A stretch of 64,000 nucleotides of DNA from Gemmatimonadaceae bacterium (GCA_019694735.1 JAIBBJ010000006.1:1-64000); one strand, 5' to 3'. Shown: positions 1 through 8,308, counted from the stretch's first letter. The notes: generated from the sequence alone by a model not told the origin. Numbers and translations: made by a program.

Positions 1-498
1 GGGCGCGGCGGCCTCGACCGCCGGGGCCGGGGCGGCCGCGACCGCGGCGGCACCGGCCGACCGCGGCGCGAAGGCGGCGGGGCCGGTGCCGCTCACCCGC
101 ACCTCACCCTCCCCGCGGACCACGCTGTACTCGCGGGCGGCGTCGAGGTCGAGCACGATGCGCACGACCTCGGGGGTGAACTGCGCGAGGCGCACGTTCA
201 GGATGCCGCCGCGCGAGATCCGGTCGTACGCCGGGGTGCGGAGCTGCATCGTGGCGCCCTTCACGTCCACGACGATCCGGTGCGGACCGGTGAGCGTGAA
301 GTCGGCGACGGTCACGTCACCGCTGAAGGAGACGACCACGTCCGCGCGGCCCGCGCCGGGCACGACGCGCACCGCCGTCACCGCGGCGGCCTCGGCCGTC
401 GCCCCCGCGACCGGGAGCGTGGTCGCGGCGGCCGGCATCGCGGCCATCGTCAGGAGTGTACCGGCCGCGATCGCGGCCAGCGTCCGGTAGCGCCTCAT
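1..498 (-). CDS. pilQ: Type IV pilus secretin PilQ, N-terminal part (runs off the left edge)
   Basis: Only the first 166 codons are in the window. The product starts with a signal peptide (about residues 1-25, an Arg-rich start then an Ala-rich core), followed by an AMIN-type beta domain: hydrophobic strands around a HRIVVDVKGA-like stretch and a second strand pair ending near a GEGEVRVSGTG-like stretch. An Ala/Pro-rich linker follows up to the edge. AMIN domains bind peptidoglycan and sit before the secretin ring in PilQ, the outer-membrane pore for the pilus. The secretin domain itself is not visible, so the name rests on the AMIN domain plus position. The ATG overlaps the pilP stop as ATGA (495-498), which places it last in the pilMNOPQ operon. 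Confidence 0.85.
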   Translation of the reverse strand, partial: MRRYRTLAAIAAGTLLTMAAMPAAATTLPVAGATAEAAAVTAVRVVPGAGRADVVVSFSGDVTVADFTLTGPHRIVVDVKGATMQLRTPAYDRISRGGILNVRLAQFTPEVVRIVLDLDAAREYSVVRGEGEVRVSGTGPAAFAPRSAGAAAVAAAPAPAVEAAAP

Positions 499-956
499 GG
501 CGTCCTCTCTCGATTGGGATCAGTCATCGTCAACACGGCCTGCCGGGTGAAGCCGAACTCGTCCACCGCCAGGGTCACCTCGCCCGGACGGATCGCTGTC
601 ACGCGGATGCGGCCGAACACCGAGCCGACCCGCGCCTTGTAGATCTCCTTCGTGCTCTCGTCGCGCAGCATCGCCATCGACTGCCCGGCGTTCGGCGCCA
701 CGAACACGCCGGTGAGCTTCAGGTCCTCGAGCAGCGGCCGGATGTCGCCGGTCGCGATGAGCGACGCGAACGGGTCGCGGCGGCCGTCGCGCGGATACCC
801 GTAGGTCTCGCGCTCGAGGATGAGCCGGCCAGCCGAGTCCGTGGGGAACTCGGGCACCGGGATCTCCACCTTCTTCTGGGGCGCCTTCTGCTGCGCCGTC
901 GCCACCGGGGCGGCGACCGCGAGCAGCAGCGCCAGGGACGTGAGGCGTCGCATCAC
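495..956 (-). CDS. pilP: Type IV pilus assembly lipoprotein-like protein PilP
   Basis: This 153-residue protein has an N-terminal signal peptide (residues 1-21, ending in ATAQ). A low-complexity tether of Gln, Lys and Pro follows, then a small beta-sandwich starting near RRDPF, the hallmark entry to the PilP fold. PilP bridges the inner-membrane PilN/PilO pair to the N-terminal domains of PilQ. No lipobox Cys is visible at the signal peptide end, so unlike the Pseudomonas protein it may be a soluble periplasmic form. It overlaps pilO upstream (ATGA at 953-956) and pilQ downstream (ATGA at 495-498). Confidence 0.85.
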   Translation of the reverse strand: MMRRLTSLALLLAVAAPVATAQQKAPQKKVEIPVPEFPTDSAGRLILERETYGYPRDGRRDPFASLIATGDIRPLLEDLKLTGVFVAPNAGQSMAMLRDESTKEIYKARVGSVFGRIRVTAIRPGEVTLAVDEFGFTRQAVLTMTDPNRERTP

Positions 957-1546
957 TTGTCCTCCGCCGTCGACTTCGCGACGTAGGTCTGGATCTCGAA
1001 CGACGCCGTGAGCAGCCGCTCGTCCTTGGGGCCCTGGCGGGCCTCGCGCGAACCGGAGGGCGTCAGGCTCAGGTTCACCGGCACGATGATGCGGCGGAGC
1101 GAGCCGACGTTCGTCAGCAGCGTGCCGATGTCGTGGTAGGTGCCCTGCATCGAGAGCTTGTACTTGATGGTGTCGAACGTGTCGCCGCTCACCGTGCCGG
1201 TGGGCGTGAAGTTCGTGATCTCGAGGCCGGAGCGGCGGGCCGCGCCGAGCATCTGCTCGAGCAGGGCCGGCACCTCGTTCCCGGTCGGGATCAGGGTGCG
1301 CATCAGGTCGAGGTTCGCCTCGAGCTTCTTCGCGTCGTCCCGCAGCTTCTGGAGCCGCTCGGGCGAGGCGTTGGCGCGCGCCGCCTGGTTGGCGCTGTCC
1401 AGCGCCGCGACGCGGGTCTCGACCGCGGCGAGCTCGGTCGCCTTGGGGTCGTACTGGTAGGCCCAGTACACGCCCGCTCCCGCGATCCCGACGATCGCGA
1501 GGAGGAGCATGATCTGGTCACGCTGAGTGGTCGGCATTCCGGCCAT
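953..1546 (-). CDS. pilO: Type IV pilus alignment protein PilO
   Basis: This 197-residue bitopic membrane protein has a short cytoplasmic tail, one transmembrane helix (about residues 12-30) and a coiled-coil stretch (about 35-85, Ala/Leu/Glu heptads). A C-terminal ferredoxin-like domain follows. Size and layout match PilO, which dimerises with PilN to form the periplasmic alignment collar of the pilus. The start is ATG at 1546, three bases after the pilN stop; it overlaps pilP as ATGA. A four-residue-later ATG (MPTTQ) is an alternative start. Confidence 0.87.
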   Translation of the reverse strand: MAGMPTTQRDQIMLLLAIVGIAGAGVYWAYQYDPKATELAAVETRVAALDSANQAARANASPERLQKLRDDAKKLEANLDLMRTLIPTGNEVPALLEQMLGAARRSGLEITNFTPTGTVSGDTFDTIKYKLSMQGTYHDIGTLLTNVGSLRRIIVPVNLSLTPSGSREARQGPKDERLLTASFEIQTYVAKSTAEDK

Positions 1547-1549
1547 GGA

Positions 1550-2245
1550 TCACCTCACCGCGATCGTCAGGGGGACCGTCCGGATCGCGGACTTCGGGGG
1601 CTTGCTGTAGGCCATGTCGAGGGTGAACTCGGTCACCGTCTTGCCCTCGGACTGCGTCGCCTGCGTCCCCGCGATCGTCACGTTCTCGATGAACTCGGAC
1701 GCCTCGAGCTGCTTCATGAAGATGGTCAGCGCCTGCAGGTCGACCGTGATGCCGACCACGCGGAGCGTCAGGCGCGGGGCGGTCCCCGAGGCCACGACCT
1801 CGGGCGAGACCGTCGCCGCCGCGCTCGACTGCGTCACCGAGCGGAGCCACGTGTACGTCGGCAGCGCGCGCGAGACCTCGTCGAGCACGTGCGGCCAGAC
1901 GAACCGCTCGCCGTCGATCGCCGCGATGATCGCCATCTGGCGCGTGATCGAGTCGCGCTGCGCCTGCGCCTTCTGCAGCTGCTTGACCAGGCCGGCGTTC
2001 TTGATGCTGTCCTGCACGGCGGCCTGCAGCCGCTCGTCGAGCGTCTTCGCCTTGCTGCCCTGCAGCAGGAACATCGCGGCGATCGCGAGCACGCCGACCA
2101 CGAGGCCGCCCACGCCGATCCCGAGCCAGGGATCCTTGAAGCGCTCGCCGAGCGAGGCCATCATCGCCTTCAGGTCGACCTTCGACCCGCCGCCGGCGGC
2201 CTTCGTCTTCTTGCGTGCGCCTGGGAGAAGATTGATCTCGATCAT
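1550..2245 (-). CDS. pilN: Type IV pilus alignment protein PilN
   Basis: The 231-residue product opens with MIEINLLPGARKK, the conserved INLLP motif by which the PilN cytoplasmic tail binds the groove of PilM. One transmembrane helix lies at about residues 41-62. A coiled coil (about 65-110) and a ferredoxin-like domain follow. The N-terminal tail is about 20 residues longer than in many PilN proteins. It starts 12 bases after the pilM stop and ends 3 bases before the pilO start, inside the pilMNOPQ operon. Confidence 0.92.
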   Translation of the reverse strand: MIEINLLPGARKKTKAAGGGSKVDLKAMMASLGERFKDPWLGIGVGGLVVGVLAIAAMFLLQGSKAKTLDERLQAAVQDSIKNAGLVKQLQKAQAQRDSITRQMAIIAAIDGERFVWPHVLDEVSRALPTYTWLRSVTQSSAAATVSPEVVASGTAPRLTLRVVGITVDLQALTIFMKQLEASEFIENVTIAGTQATQSEGKTVTEFTLDMAYSKPPKSAIRTVPLTIAVR

Positions 2246-2257
2246 CTGGGCACCCGG

Positions 2258-3304
2258 TCAGGCGGGCTGGCGGAGCGCCAGCCCGATCGGCAGCATCATC
2301 AACGGCGCCACCTCGTCAGTGACGAGCCCCTCGAAGGCTCCGTCACGCACCACGAGGTTCGCCAGGGGGCTCGCCGCCTCCACCCGCAGCCGCAGCCGCG
2401 TGGCGAGCGCGTCCAGCAGGCCCGGCGCGCGCGACCCGCCCCCGCACACGTACACGGCGCCCACCTGAGCCCCCGAGCGCGAGCTCGAGGCCAGGAACGC
2501 CGCCGCTCGCTCGATGCCGACGGCGATCTCCTCGCCGCGCGACTCGAACACCGCATCCAGGTGCTCCGAGCGGTCGTAACCCTGCAGCAACGCCGTGGCC
2601 TCGTCCGCACCCAGGCCACGCTCGCGCTGGAGGTCCTCGCGGAAGCGCCGCGTACCCACCGTCAGGTCGCGCGTCAGCACCGGCACGCCGTCCTCGACGA
2701 TGTTGATGTTCGTCACTTCGTGGCCGACGTTCACGAGCGCCACGATGCCCTGCATCGCATCCGGATGGTTCAGTTCGAAGGCGTTGTGCAGCGCGAACGC
2801 GTCCACGTCCACCGCCGCCGCCGCGAGCCCGGCGTCACCGAGCACGCGGACCTTCGCCTCCACCAGTTCGCGCTTGGCCGCCACCAGCAGCACGCTCATC
2901 TGGTCGTCGGTGCCGTTCGGGTCGAGGATCTGGAAGTCCAGCTCCACCGACTCCATGTCGAACGGCACGTGCTGCTCGGCCTCCCACCGCATCAGCTCCC
3001 GCGCCTCATGCTCCTTCACGCGCTGGATCTGGATCTTCTTGATGATCACGTCGCGGCCGCCGACGGCGGTCACGACGGACTTCGAGGCGACACCGGCCGC
3101 CGCGAGCGCGCTGCCGATCGCCTCCGCCACGATGCCGGGGTCCATGATCTCGCCCTCGACGATCGCGTCCGCCAGCAGCGGCGTGATCGCGACGCGGACG
3201 AGTTCCGGCTGCGACTTGCCGTGGTCGACGACCGCGACCTTGATCAGGCCGGAGCCGATGTCGAGACCGACGGTGGTCTTCTTCTTCCGAGAGAATAGCG
3301 CCAT
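2258..3304 (-). CDS. pilM: Type IV pilus inner-membrane platform protein PilM (actin-like ATPase fold)
   Basis: This 348-residue cytoplasmic protein has the FtsA/actin-like fold. Phosphate-1 is GLDIGSGLIKVAVV near residues 12-25, and an adenosine-type loop VCGGGSRAPG lies near the C-terminus. PilM polymerises under the inner membrane and holds the PilN tail. I chose ATG at 3304 (MALFSRKKK) because the family begins with this basic stretch just before the phosphate-1 strand; a TTG at 3352 would add 16 Arg-rich residues. It is the first gene of pilMNOPQ, separated from the minor pilins by 213 bases that carry a weak sigma-54-like sequence. Confidence 0.93.
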   Translation of the reverse strand: MALFSRKKKTTVGLDIGSGLIKVAVVDHGKSQPELVRVAITPLLADAIVEGEIMDPGIVAEAIGSALAAAGVASKSVVTAVGGRDVIIKKIQIQRVKEHEARELMRWEAEQHVPFDMESVELDFQILDPNGTDDQMSVLLVAAKRELVEAKVRVLGDAGLAAAAVDVDAFALHNAFELNHPDAMQGIVALVNVGHEVTNINIVEDGVPVLTRDLTVGTRRFREDLQRERGLGADEATALLQGYDRSEHLDAVFESRGEEIAVGIERAAAFLASSSRSGAQVGAVYVCGGGSRAPGLLDALATRLRLRVEAASPLANLVVRDGAFEGLVTDEVAPLMMLPIGLALRQPA

Positions 3305-3517
3305 GGGAGTCCCGTGAGGCGGCCGAGTCCGACGTGGAAAGACGGCCCGCAAACGTGCGCGCGAGTCCGTGCAGGGTCAATGCGGTGCGGCGAGCCTGCC
3401 ACCTGCCAGTGCTACACGAGCAGGCGCGTCAGGAAGTAACGACACCCCCGCCCCCCCCGGCCATCCCAGGCCTGCCGGGCGCCCTCGGCGCACCCCGGCC
3501 GTCGGCTGGGGCTCGTC
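3305..3517. other. Intergenic region between minor pilin cluster and pilM
   Basis: This 213-base stretch contains no convincing gene. It carries the weak sigma-54-like sequence described above and a C-rich run with eight consecutive C at 3451-3458. I see no terminator hairpin for the minor pilin genes. Confidence 0.5.
3393..3417 (-). promoter_or_regulatory. Weak sigma-54-like sequence and shared 9-mer upstream of pilM
   Basis: Read on the minus strand, a TGGCAG element is followed by a GC dinucleotide at the GG-N10-GC spacing of sigma-54 promoters, though the -12 half (AGGC) is poor. Directly upstream is GTGTAGCAC (3409-3417). The same 9-mer lies upstream of the pilA promoter at 5702-5710. 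The position, about 90 bases before the pilM start, is reasonable, but the match could be chance. Confidence 0.25.
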
Positions 3518-3976
3518 TCATCCGCCCGGGACCGCCGCCAGCCACCTCGGGCCGGCCGGGAGCAGGCGGAGGCTGCGGACACATCCGTCCGCGACGCGGA
3601 AGCCGGAGTCCGGGCGCATCCATCCGACCGCACCGACCCGGCCCCCCTGGCGCCCCTCTCCATCAATGAGGACGCGGACCCGGCCGCCGCCGGCGTGCAC
3701 CCAGAGGACGCGGAATCGCCCCCCCGACGCAGCCGTCCCCAGACGGTGCTGCGGCGCGAGCGGAGCGGCGCGACAGAGCGCCGGGAGGTCCGGCGGCATC
3801 GCGGCCGCGTCGAGACCCTCCCACATCGCCGCCTCCGCCCGCGCCTGGTCCCCCGCGAACGCCGCCGCGCGCGCCTCCTGCAGCCCGTCGAAGAGCGCGA
3901 GGGCCGAGAGCAGTGCGAGCACCACGACCGTGGCCAGCACGACCGGCAGGGCGATCCCGCGCCTAGGGCGCCGCAT
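3518..3976 (-). CDS. Minor pilin-like protein (PilX/GspK-type N-terminus)
   Basis: The 152-residue protein starts with basic residues and a type III signal ending in Gly (RRPRRG), then IALPVVLATVVVLALL, a single hydrophobic helix. A prepilin peptidase site after Gly7 is expected. Position +5 is Val instead of Glu, as in PilX and GspK tip proteins that do not need Glu5 in the filament. The rest is Ala/Arg-rich with no recognised domain. It overlaps the preceding minor pilin gene by 14 bases. By analogy it would belong to the priming complex at the pilus tip; sequence alone gives the family, not the exact role. Confidence 0.72.
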   Translation of the reverse strand: MRRPRRGIALPVVLATVVVLALLSALALFDGLQEARAAAFAGDQARAEAAMWEGLDAAAMPPDLPALCRAAPLAPQHRLGTAASGGRFRVLWVHAGGGRVRVLIDGEGRQGGRVGAVGWMRPDSGFRVADGCVRSLRLLPAGPRWLAAVPGG

Positions 3977-4757
3977 CGAGCCTCGGCACCGACCGGTGCT
4001 GCGACGCGCCGAGAGGTGGCGCCCCCCACAGGCGGATCACGTCGTCCGAGGCGCGGCGGACCCCGAACCCGCCATCTCGGGGCCGGCGTAGCGGTCCGGC
4101 CAGCGGCTGCACGATGCCACAGACGCCTCGGGCGCAGCGACGCCACCCGAGCATCCACTCGCCCCCGGACAGGTACGGTGCGAGCCGGCCCTCGCGTGCA
4201 AGCCGGATCGCGGCGCCCGTCCCGACGCGCGGATCCAGCCCCGGCACCCAGAGGTGCCAGCGCGGCCGCGTGACGTCCGCCGCGTCCGCGAAGCCGCCGG
4301 CTGGACCGCACGCGGCTTCACCGGGACGCGCGGACGCGTCCAGCACCTCCGCCTCGACCCACGCCGCGTAGCCGGTGATCGAGTCCTCCACCCACGCGCG
4401 CAGCCGGTCGCCTGACTCCGGCGCGAGCGCGAGTCGCACGAGCGTCGGCTCCCCCGGGCGCACGGGCGGGAGCACCAGCGTATCGCCGGAGCGCGCGCAG
4501 GACACTCCTTCCGCGACCCGCACGGACAGCGCGAGCGCCGTGTCGCCGAGCGGCGCGACCGAGTCGGCCGCGCGCACGAGCGCCGCCGACACCTCGAGCG
4601 CCTCCGCGACACCGCGGACACCGCGCATCCGGGCCTCCTGTGCGCCGAGCGAGCGGCGCGCCTGGGCGAGGGTGCCGGCGGCAGCGGCGGCGAGCACGCC
4701 GCCGAGCGCGAGCGCACACAGGGCCTCGGCGAGCAGGTGGCCTCGGCGCGCCCTCAT
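3963..4757 (-). CDS. Minor pilin-like protein (PilW/GspJ-type N-terminus)
   Basis: The ATG at 4757 gives 264 residues beginning MRARRGHLLAEALCALALGG. This is a type III signal with cleavage after Gly6 and Glu at mature position 5 (H-L-L-A-E), followed by one hydrophobic helix. The globular part is about 230 residues, large for a minor pilin and in the PilW/GspJ size range, with Cys pairs that may form disulfides. The start overlaps the upstream stop as ATGA (4754-4757). A longer reading upstream is Arg-rich shadow sequence and was not used. Confidence 0.7.
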   Translation of the reverse strand: MRARRGHLLAEALCALALGGVLAAAAAGTLAQARRSLGAQEARMRGVRGVAEALEVSAALVRAADSVAPLGDTALALSVRVAEGVSCARSGDTLVLPPVRPGEPTLVRLALAPESGDRLRAWVEDSITGYAAWVEAEVLDASARPGEAACGPAGGFADAADVTRPRWHLWVPGLDPRVGTGAAIRLAREGRLAPYLSGGEWMLGWRRCARGVCGIVQPLAGPLRRPRDGGFGVRRASDDVIRLWGAPPLGASQHRSVPRLDAAP

Positions 4758-5098
4758 CGGCAACGCCGCGTGTGCACGAGGCCCAGTCGCACGGCACCGC
4801 GAGCCCCCGCGGCCCATGCGCGCCCCTCGAGGCGCGCCTCGCCGCCGACGCGGACCACGCGCCAGGCCTCCTCCACCCCATCGGTCTCCGCGCGCACGAT
4901 GCGGTCGCCGCGGCACGCCTCTCGTGCGAACCAGAGCACCCGGGCGCGCACGACCTCCGCCACGCGCTCATGCGCGAACGCCCGCTCGCGCAGCCACGCG
5001 GCCGCACCCAGCGCGCGCATGGTACCGGCGACACCGACCGCGAGCACCACGGCCGCGACGAGTACCTCCACCAATGAGACCCCGGGGCGCGAACGCAT
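4754..5098 (-). CDS. Minor pilin-like protein (PilV/GspI-type N-terminus)
   Basis: With ATG at 5098 the product has 114 residues and begins MRSRPGVSLVEVLVAAVVLAVG. The short leader ends in Gly6, with Glu at mature position 5 and a long hydrophobic helix, as in PilV/GspI-class minor pilins. Upstream in-frame ATGs at 5122, 5155 and 5164 would lengthen the leader; none has a clear Shine-Dalgarno sequence, so the start is chosen on leader length. It follows the pilA terminator hairpin, so expression may depend on read-through or an unseen promoter. It is coupled to the next gene by ATGA. Confidence 0.7.
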   Translation of the reverse strand: MRSRPGVSLVEVLVAAVVLAVGVAGTMRALGAAAWLRERAFAHERVAEVVRARVLWFAREACRGDRIVRAETDGVEEAWRVVRVGGEARLEGRAWAAGARGAVRLGLVHTRRCR

Positions 5099-5164
5099 GC
5101 GCGAAGGTGCGGCGGCGGGCATCCGGGTCCGGCATCGGAACGCCCGGCGCCGCATCGAAAGCAC

Positions 5165-5197
5165 TCGGGGGCCCGGCGCAGTGCGCCGGGCCCCCGA
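5165..5197 (-). terminator. Perfect hairpin after pilA
   Basis: A 16-bp perfect inverted repeat with a one-base centre (core arms 5167-5180 and 5182-5195) lies 28 bases after the pilA stop. On the minus strand the following bases are only mildly T-rich (TGCTTTCG). It could act as an attenuator that makes major pilin mRNA more abundant than minor pilin mRNA. Confidence 0.7.
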
Positions 5198-5224
5198 GGG
5201 ATCAGCAGATCCGGCTACGCGAGC

Positions 5225-5593
5225 TTACGCGTCGCAGACCGGCTCGCCGTCGCGCGTGCCCGAGCCCACCGTGATCTGGCAGGTCTTGGTCGTGCCACCC
5301 GGGTACGACACCGAGGCCGAGAAGCCGCCGGTCGTCGGGGTGATCGCGCCGAGCGTGACGCCCGTCGACGAACGGTACTGCGTGGTCGAGAGGGTCGAGG
5401 TGTAGGTCGCCCACTCCGCGAAGTAGGCCTCCTCGGCGGTCACGAGGTTGCGGAGGTCCGACTTCATGGCCGTCAGGTACGCCTTCTCCTTCGTGTTCGC
5501 GAACTTCGGGATCGCGATCGCGGCCAGGATGCCGATGATGACGACGACGATCAGAAGCTCGATCAGGGTGAAGCCCTTCTTGTTGCTCAGCAT
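5225..5593 (-). CDS. pilA: Major type IV pilin PilA
   Basis: ATG at 5593 gives 122 residues starting MLSNKKGFTLIELLIVVV. The leader is cut after Gly7, the mature N-terminus is Phe1, and Glu is at +5; the helix continues to about residue 45. Two Cys near the end (C-Q-I and V-C-D-A) can form the usual D-region disulfide. Residues 62-113 hold 23 Ser/Thr out of 52, an unusual density that offers many O-glycosylation acceptors. A GGAG element lies about 10 bases upstream of the ATG, and a sigma-54 promoter match lies at 5661-5677. The gene sits between three membrane/glycosyltransferase genes and the minor pilins. Mature size (115 residues) is short for a pilin but within range. Confidence 0.95.
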   Translation of the reverse strand: MLSNKKGFTLIELLIVVVIIGILAAIAIPKFANTKEKAYLTAMKSDLRNLVTAEEAYFAEWATYTSTLSTTQYRSSTGVTLGAITPTTGGFSASVSYPGGTTKTCQITVGSGTRDGEPVCDA

Positions 5594-5660
5594 TGAGGCT
5601 GCTCCGCGGAGGTGGGAGATGGGGAGGGGATGATGGCGGTTCACTACCGCCGGAGGAAAA

Positions 5661-5677
5661 GGCAAGAACCCTGCCAC
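5661..5677 (-). promoter_or_regulatory. Sigma-54 promoter of pilA
   Basis: On the minus strand the sequence reads TGGCAGGGTTCTTGCC. The -24 GG and -12 GC are exactly 10 bases apart, and the flanks fit TGGCA and TTGC of the consensus. Transcription would begin near 5650, leaving about 57 bases of leader with a GGAG before the ATG at 5593. The window also encodes an NtrC-family activator (pilR), which is the expected partner. GTGTAGCAC at 5702-5710 lies 25 bases upstream of the -24 element and may be part of an activator site. Confidence 0.7.
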
Positions 5678-5762
5678 CGCGAGGCTCCTGCCCAAACGCT
5701 TGTGCTACACGGACTTGCGAGGGGTGCTTGAGGTCACATCTCCCCCGGGGGCTTGGGGACCA

Positions 5763-7544
5763 CTAGGACTCTGGCACTTTGCGACGACCCCCGGAGGCCC
5801 CGGGTTTCATCAGGAGCACCGGCACACGGAGACGGGCGTCCGACTTCGAAGTCGGGCCCCCCGCCCGGTACCAGCGGTTCCTGACGTCCACAGTATCGGT
5901 CGCGACGAGCGAAGATTCAGCCTTCTGCAGCAGCATCCCGAAGGCTCCGACGGACTGGCCGCGGCCGATCCCCCGAAGAGCCTCCGAACGGGCCGCGCTC
6001 AGCTGGCGAGCCTCCAGCAGGCACGCCGCGCGGCCGATCGATGCGATCTCGGCCCCAGGCTGCTTGGCCAGCACCGAGTCGTAGAGCGGGAGCGCCTCCG
6101 GACAACGGTCGTCGAAATGGAGGACCCGGGCGAGCGAGAGCTGGAGCAGGTCATAGCCCGGGTAGAGGGAGTCCGCGATGCGCAGTTCGTGCTCCGCACG
6201 CTTCCATGCGGCCGCCGCCCCGAACAGCTCGCCGAGGGCGTGATGCGCCCGGTAGTTGCGCGGGGCGTCCACGACGAGCGTGGAGAAGACCGTCGGGTTG
6301 TCGGCCCAGTCGAGCTGGCGGACCGCGGATCGCGCCACGGCCGCGAGCAGCACCACGCCCCCGAGCGCGGGGACCGCGACGCGGGTCCATGCGGCCGGCT
6401 GTCGCTGCACCACTGGCCAGGCGAGCTGCACCGCGCGTCCGAACACCAGCGCGACGCCGAGGCTCGGCAGGAAGAGCACCCGTTCGGCGATGAGTACGCC
6501 GGTGGGGATGAGCAGGTTCGCCGTCGGCCCCATCGTGAGCGCCGTCCAGAGGAGCCCGAACGCGATGACGCGGTCGCGGCGCCAGGCCCAGACCAGGAGC
6601 GCCAGCAGTGCGAGGAGGATCAGCGCCCCGGGCAGATGCGCCAGCCGCGGCGTGTCGAGGAACGGGATGGCCTGCGGCGAGTAGTCGGCATAGAGGCGCG
6701 CGGGCCAGAGGTACAGCCGCACGAACTCCGGGACGAGGCCGAGCATCACCCACAGCCGGCGCCCCATCGCGACCCCCTCCAGCGCGGGGTGCGGCGCGTC
6801 GCCGGCGAATCCGCCGAGGATGGAGAGCCGGACGACGATGTAGGTCGCGACGGTCAGGACGAGGGCGCGTGCGAGGCCCCACAGGCGTGCCGCCGCGTCG
6901 GCGAAGCCGTGTCCCCGGAACGCCGCCTCCGCCGTCAGGAGCAGCGCGGGCAGCACGATCCCGTGCTCCTTGTGCAGCAACGCCCACGCCTGGCAGGCGA
7001 CGATGAGGGCGACCGTACGACGGGTGAGCGGTCCCGCCTGGCGGTCGCGCACGAAGGCGGTGAGGGCGAGCAGCATCGGGAGCGCGGCCCACATCTCGGA
7101 CTGCCCCACCACGTTCGCGACCGCCTCGACGTGCACGGGATGCGCGGCCCACGCCAGCGCCGCGACGAGGGCGGGCCCTCGCGGGAGGAGTCGCCGCAAC
7201 AGCAGCAGCGCCGCCACCGCGCTCAGTGCGTACAGCACGACGTTCGCGAGGTGGAACGGGAAGGGGCTCCCCCTCCCCACGGCCCACTCCAGCCCGAAGG
7301 CGATGATGGTGAAGGGGCGATAGAGCGAGTTGCCGCGCGAGGGGCCCCAGTACGAGTCGGTGAGGTACTCGAGCGGCGTGTGGAGCTGCGTCACCATCGG
7401 GTTCTCGACCACGATGGGGATGTCGTCGTAGGCGAACAGATTGCCGAGGCCGCTGACCGAGGCTGCCAGCGCGACCGCCAGGACGAGCCCGATGCTCCAG
7501 CGCAGGTCGTGCCCCGCCCACCGCTCCCGCCAGGTGCGGCTCAT
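5763..7544 (-). CDS. TMTC-like membrane O-glycosyltransferase with TPR repeats
   Basis: This 593-residue protein has about 10-12 transmembrane helices (residues 15-420) and a C-terminal domain with TPR-like helical pairs (about 460-570). Several segments match the eukaryotic TMTC family of O-mannosyltransferases: [13 protein letters not shown] in the first loop (Asp40-Asp41, GT-C catalytic position), [39 protein letters not shown], and [15 protein letters not shown] enzymes use dolichol-phosphate mannose to modify proteins. Here a DPM1-like gene is directly upstream and overlaps by ATGA (7541-7544), supplying the matching donor enzyme. The next gene downstream is pilA, so the pilin is the obvious candidate acceptor. 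The sugar is inferred. Confidence 0.75.
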   Translation of the reverse strand: MSRTWRERWAGHDLRWSIGLVLAVALAASVSGLGNLFAYDDIPIVVENPMVTQLHTPLEYLTDSYWGPSRGNSLYRPFTIIAFGLEWAVGRGSPFPFHLANVVLYALSAVAALLLLRRLLPRGPALVAALAWAAHPVHVEAVANVVGQSEMWAALPMLLALTAFVRDRQAGPLTRRTVALIVACQAWALLHKEHGIVLPALLLTAEAAFRGHGFADAAARLWGLARALVLTVATYIVVRLSILGGFAGDAPHPALEGVAMGRRLWVMLGLVPEFVRLYLWPARLYADYSPQAIPFLDTPRLAHLPGALILLALLALLVWAWRRDRVIAFGLLWTALTMGPTANLLIPTGVLIAERVLFLPSLGVALVFGRAVQLAWPVVQRQPAAWTRVAVPALGGVVLLAAVARSAVRQLDWADNPTVFSTLVVDAPRNYRAHHALGELFGAAAAWKRAEHELRIADSLYPGYDLLQLSLARVLHFDDRCPEALPLYDSVLAKQPGAEIASIGRAACLLEARQLSAARSEALRGIGRGQSVGAFGMLLQKAESSLVATDTVDVRNRWYRAGGPTSKSDARLRVPVLLMKPGASGGRRKVPES

Positions 7545-8308
7545 CGGCTGAGGTTGTACCGGATGATGTGGCCGATGGCCGCGACGCCGTCCTTCCAGCC
7601 GATCTTCTTGCCCTCGGCGTAGGTGCGGCCGCTGTACGAGATCGGCACCTCGTAGATCCGCGCCTTCACCTGGGCGAGGCGCGCGGTGACCTCGGGCTCG
7701 AACCCGAACCGGTCCGACGTGAGGTGCAGGGAGCGGGCGAGGTCGCCGCGGATCGCCTTGTAGCACGTCTCCATGTCGGTGAGGTTCAGGTTCGTGAACA
7801 TGTTGCTGAAGGTCGTCAGCACGAGATTGCCGACGGAGTGCCAGAAGTAGAGCACCCGGTGCGGGCCGCCGAGGAAGCGCGATCCGAAGACGGCGTCGGC
7901 GCGCCCGTCGATGATCGGCTCGAGGAGCACGGGCCAGTCGTTCGGGTCATATTCGAGGTCGGCATCCTGCACGATCACCACATTGCCGGTGCTCGCCTGC
8001 ATCGCGGTGCGGATCGCCGCCCCCTTGCCGCGGTTCACCTCATGGAAGAGCAGCACGTCGATGCGACCGGCGTCCTTGAGTTGCTGGAGCCGCTCGCGCG
8101 TGCCGTCCTTCGAGCAGTCGTCGACGCAGATCACCTGCTTGCGCACCGGGACCGCGTGCACCTCGTCGAGGATCCGGTCGATGGTGTTGCGCTCGTTGTA
8201 GACGGGGATGAGCACCGACAGCACCAGCTCCTCGGCGGGGAGGGGTGTGCGGCCGCGGATGCGCGGGCCCTGCACCTGCGGGATCGACGTCGGGGTCGGA
8301 TGGGTCAT
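7541..8308 (-). CDS. Polyprenyl-phosphate sugar synthase, DPM1-like GT2
   Basis: The 255-residue protein is a family 2 glycosyltransferase of the dolichyl-phosphate mannose synthase type. It shows [10 protein letters not shown] at the start of the Rossmann core, VDDCSKDGT, a donor loop NRGKGAA, the DXD-like metal site QDADLEYDP and SRFLGG. No C-terminal membrane helices are present, so it resembles the soluble catalytic DPM1/type III enzymes. It should transfer a hexose, probably mannose or glucose, from a nucleotide sugar to undecaprenyl phosphate at the inner membrane. It overlaps the GT-C genes on both sides (ATGA at 8305-8308 and 7541-7544), consistent with making their lipid-linked donor. 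Confidence 0.85.
   Translation of the reverse strand: MTHPTPTSIPQVQGPRIRGRTPLPAEELVLSVLIPVYNERNTIDRILDEVHAVPVRKQVICVDDCSKDGTRERLQQLKDAGRIDVLLFHEVNRGKGAAIRTAMQASTGNVVIVQDADLEYDPNDWPVLLEPIIDGRADAVFGSRFLGGPHRVLYFWHSVGNLVLTTFSNMFTNLNLTDMETCYKAIRGDLARSLHLTSDRFGFEPEVTARLAQVKARIYEVPISYSGRTYAEGKKIGWKDGVAAIGHIIRYNLSR

Noticed and set aside
1133-3298. 721-codon open frame on the plus strand opposite pilM-pilN-pilO
   Set aside because: It crosses three clear pilus genes on the other strand and has a low-complexity Arg/His/Asp-rich product without motifs.
5594-5762. A possible small gene between pilA and the TMTC-like gene
   Set aside because: Frames are short and proline/arginine-rich, and the interval is explained by the sigma-54 promoter and leader.
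5700-7622. 640-codon open frame on the plus strand opposite the TMTC-like gene
   Set aside because: Charged low-complexity product; the minus strand carries membrane helices and family motifs.
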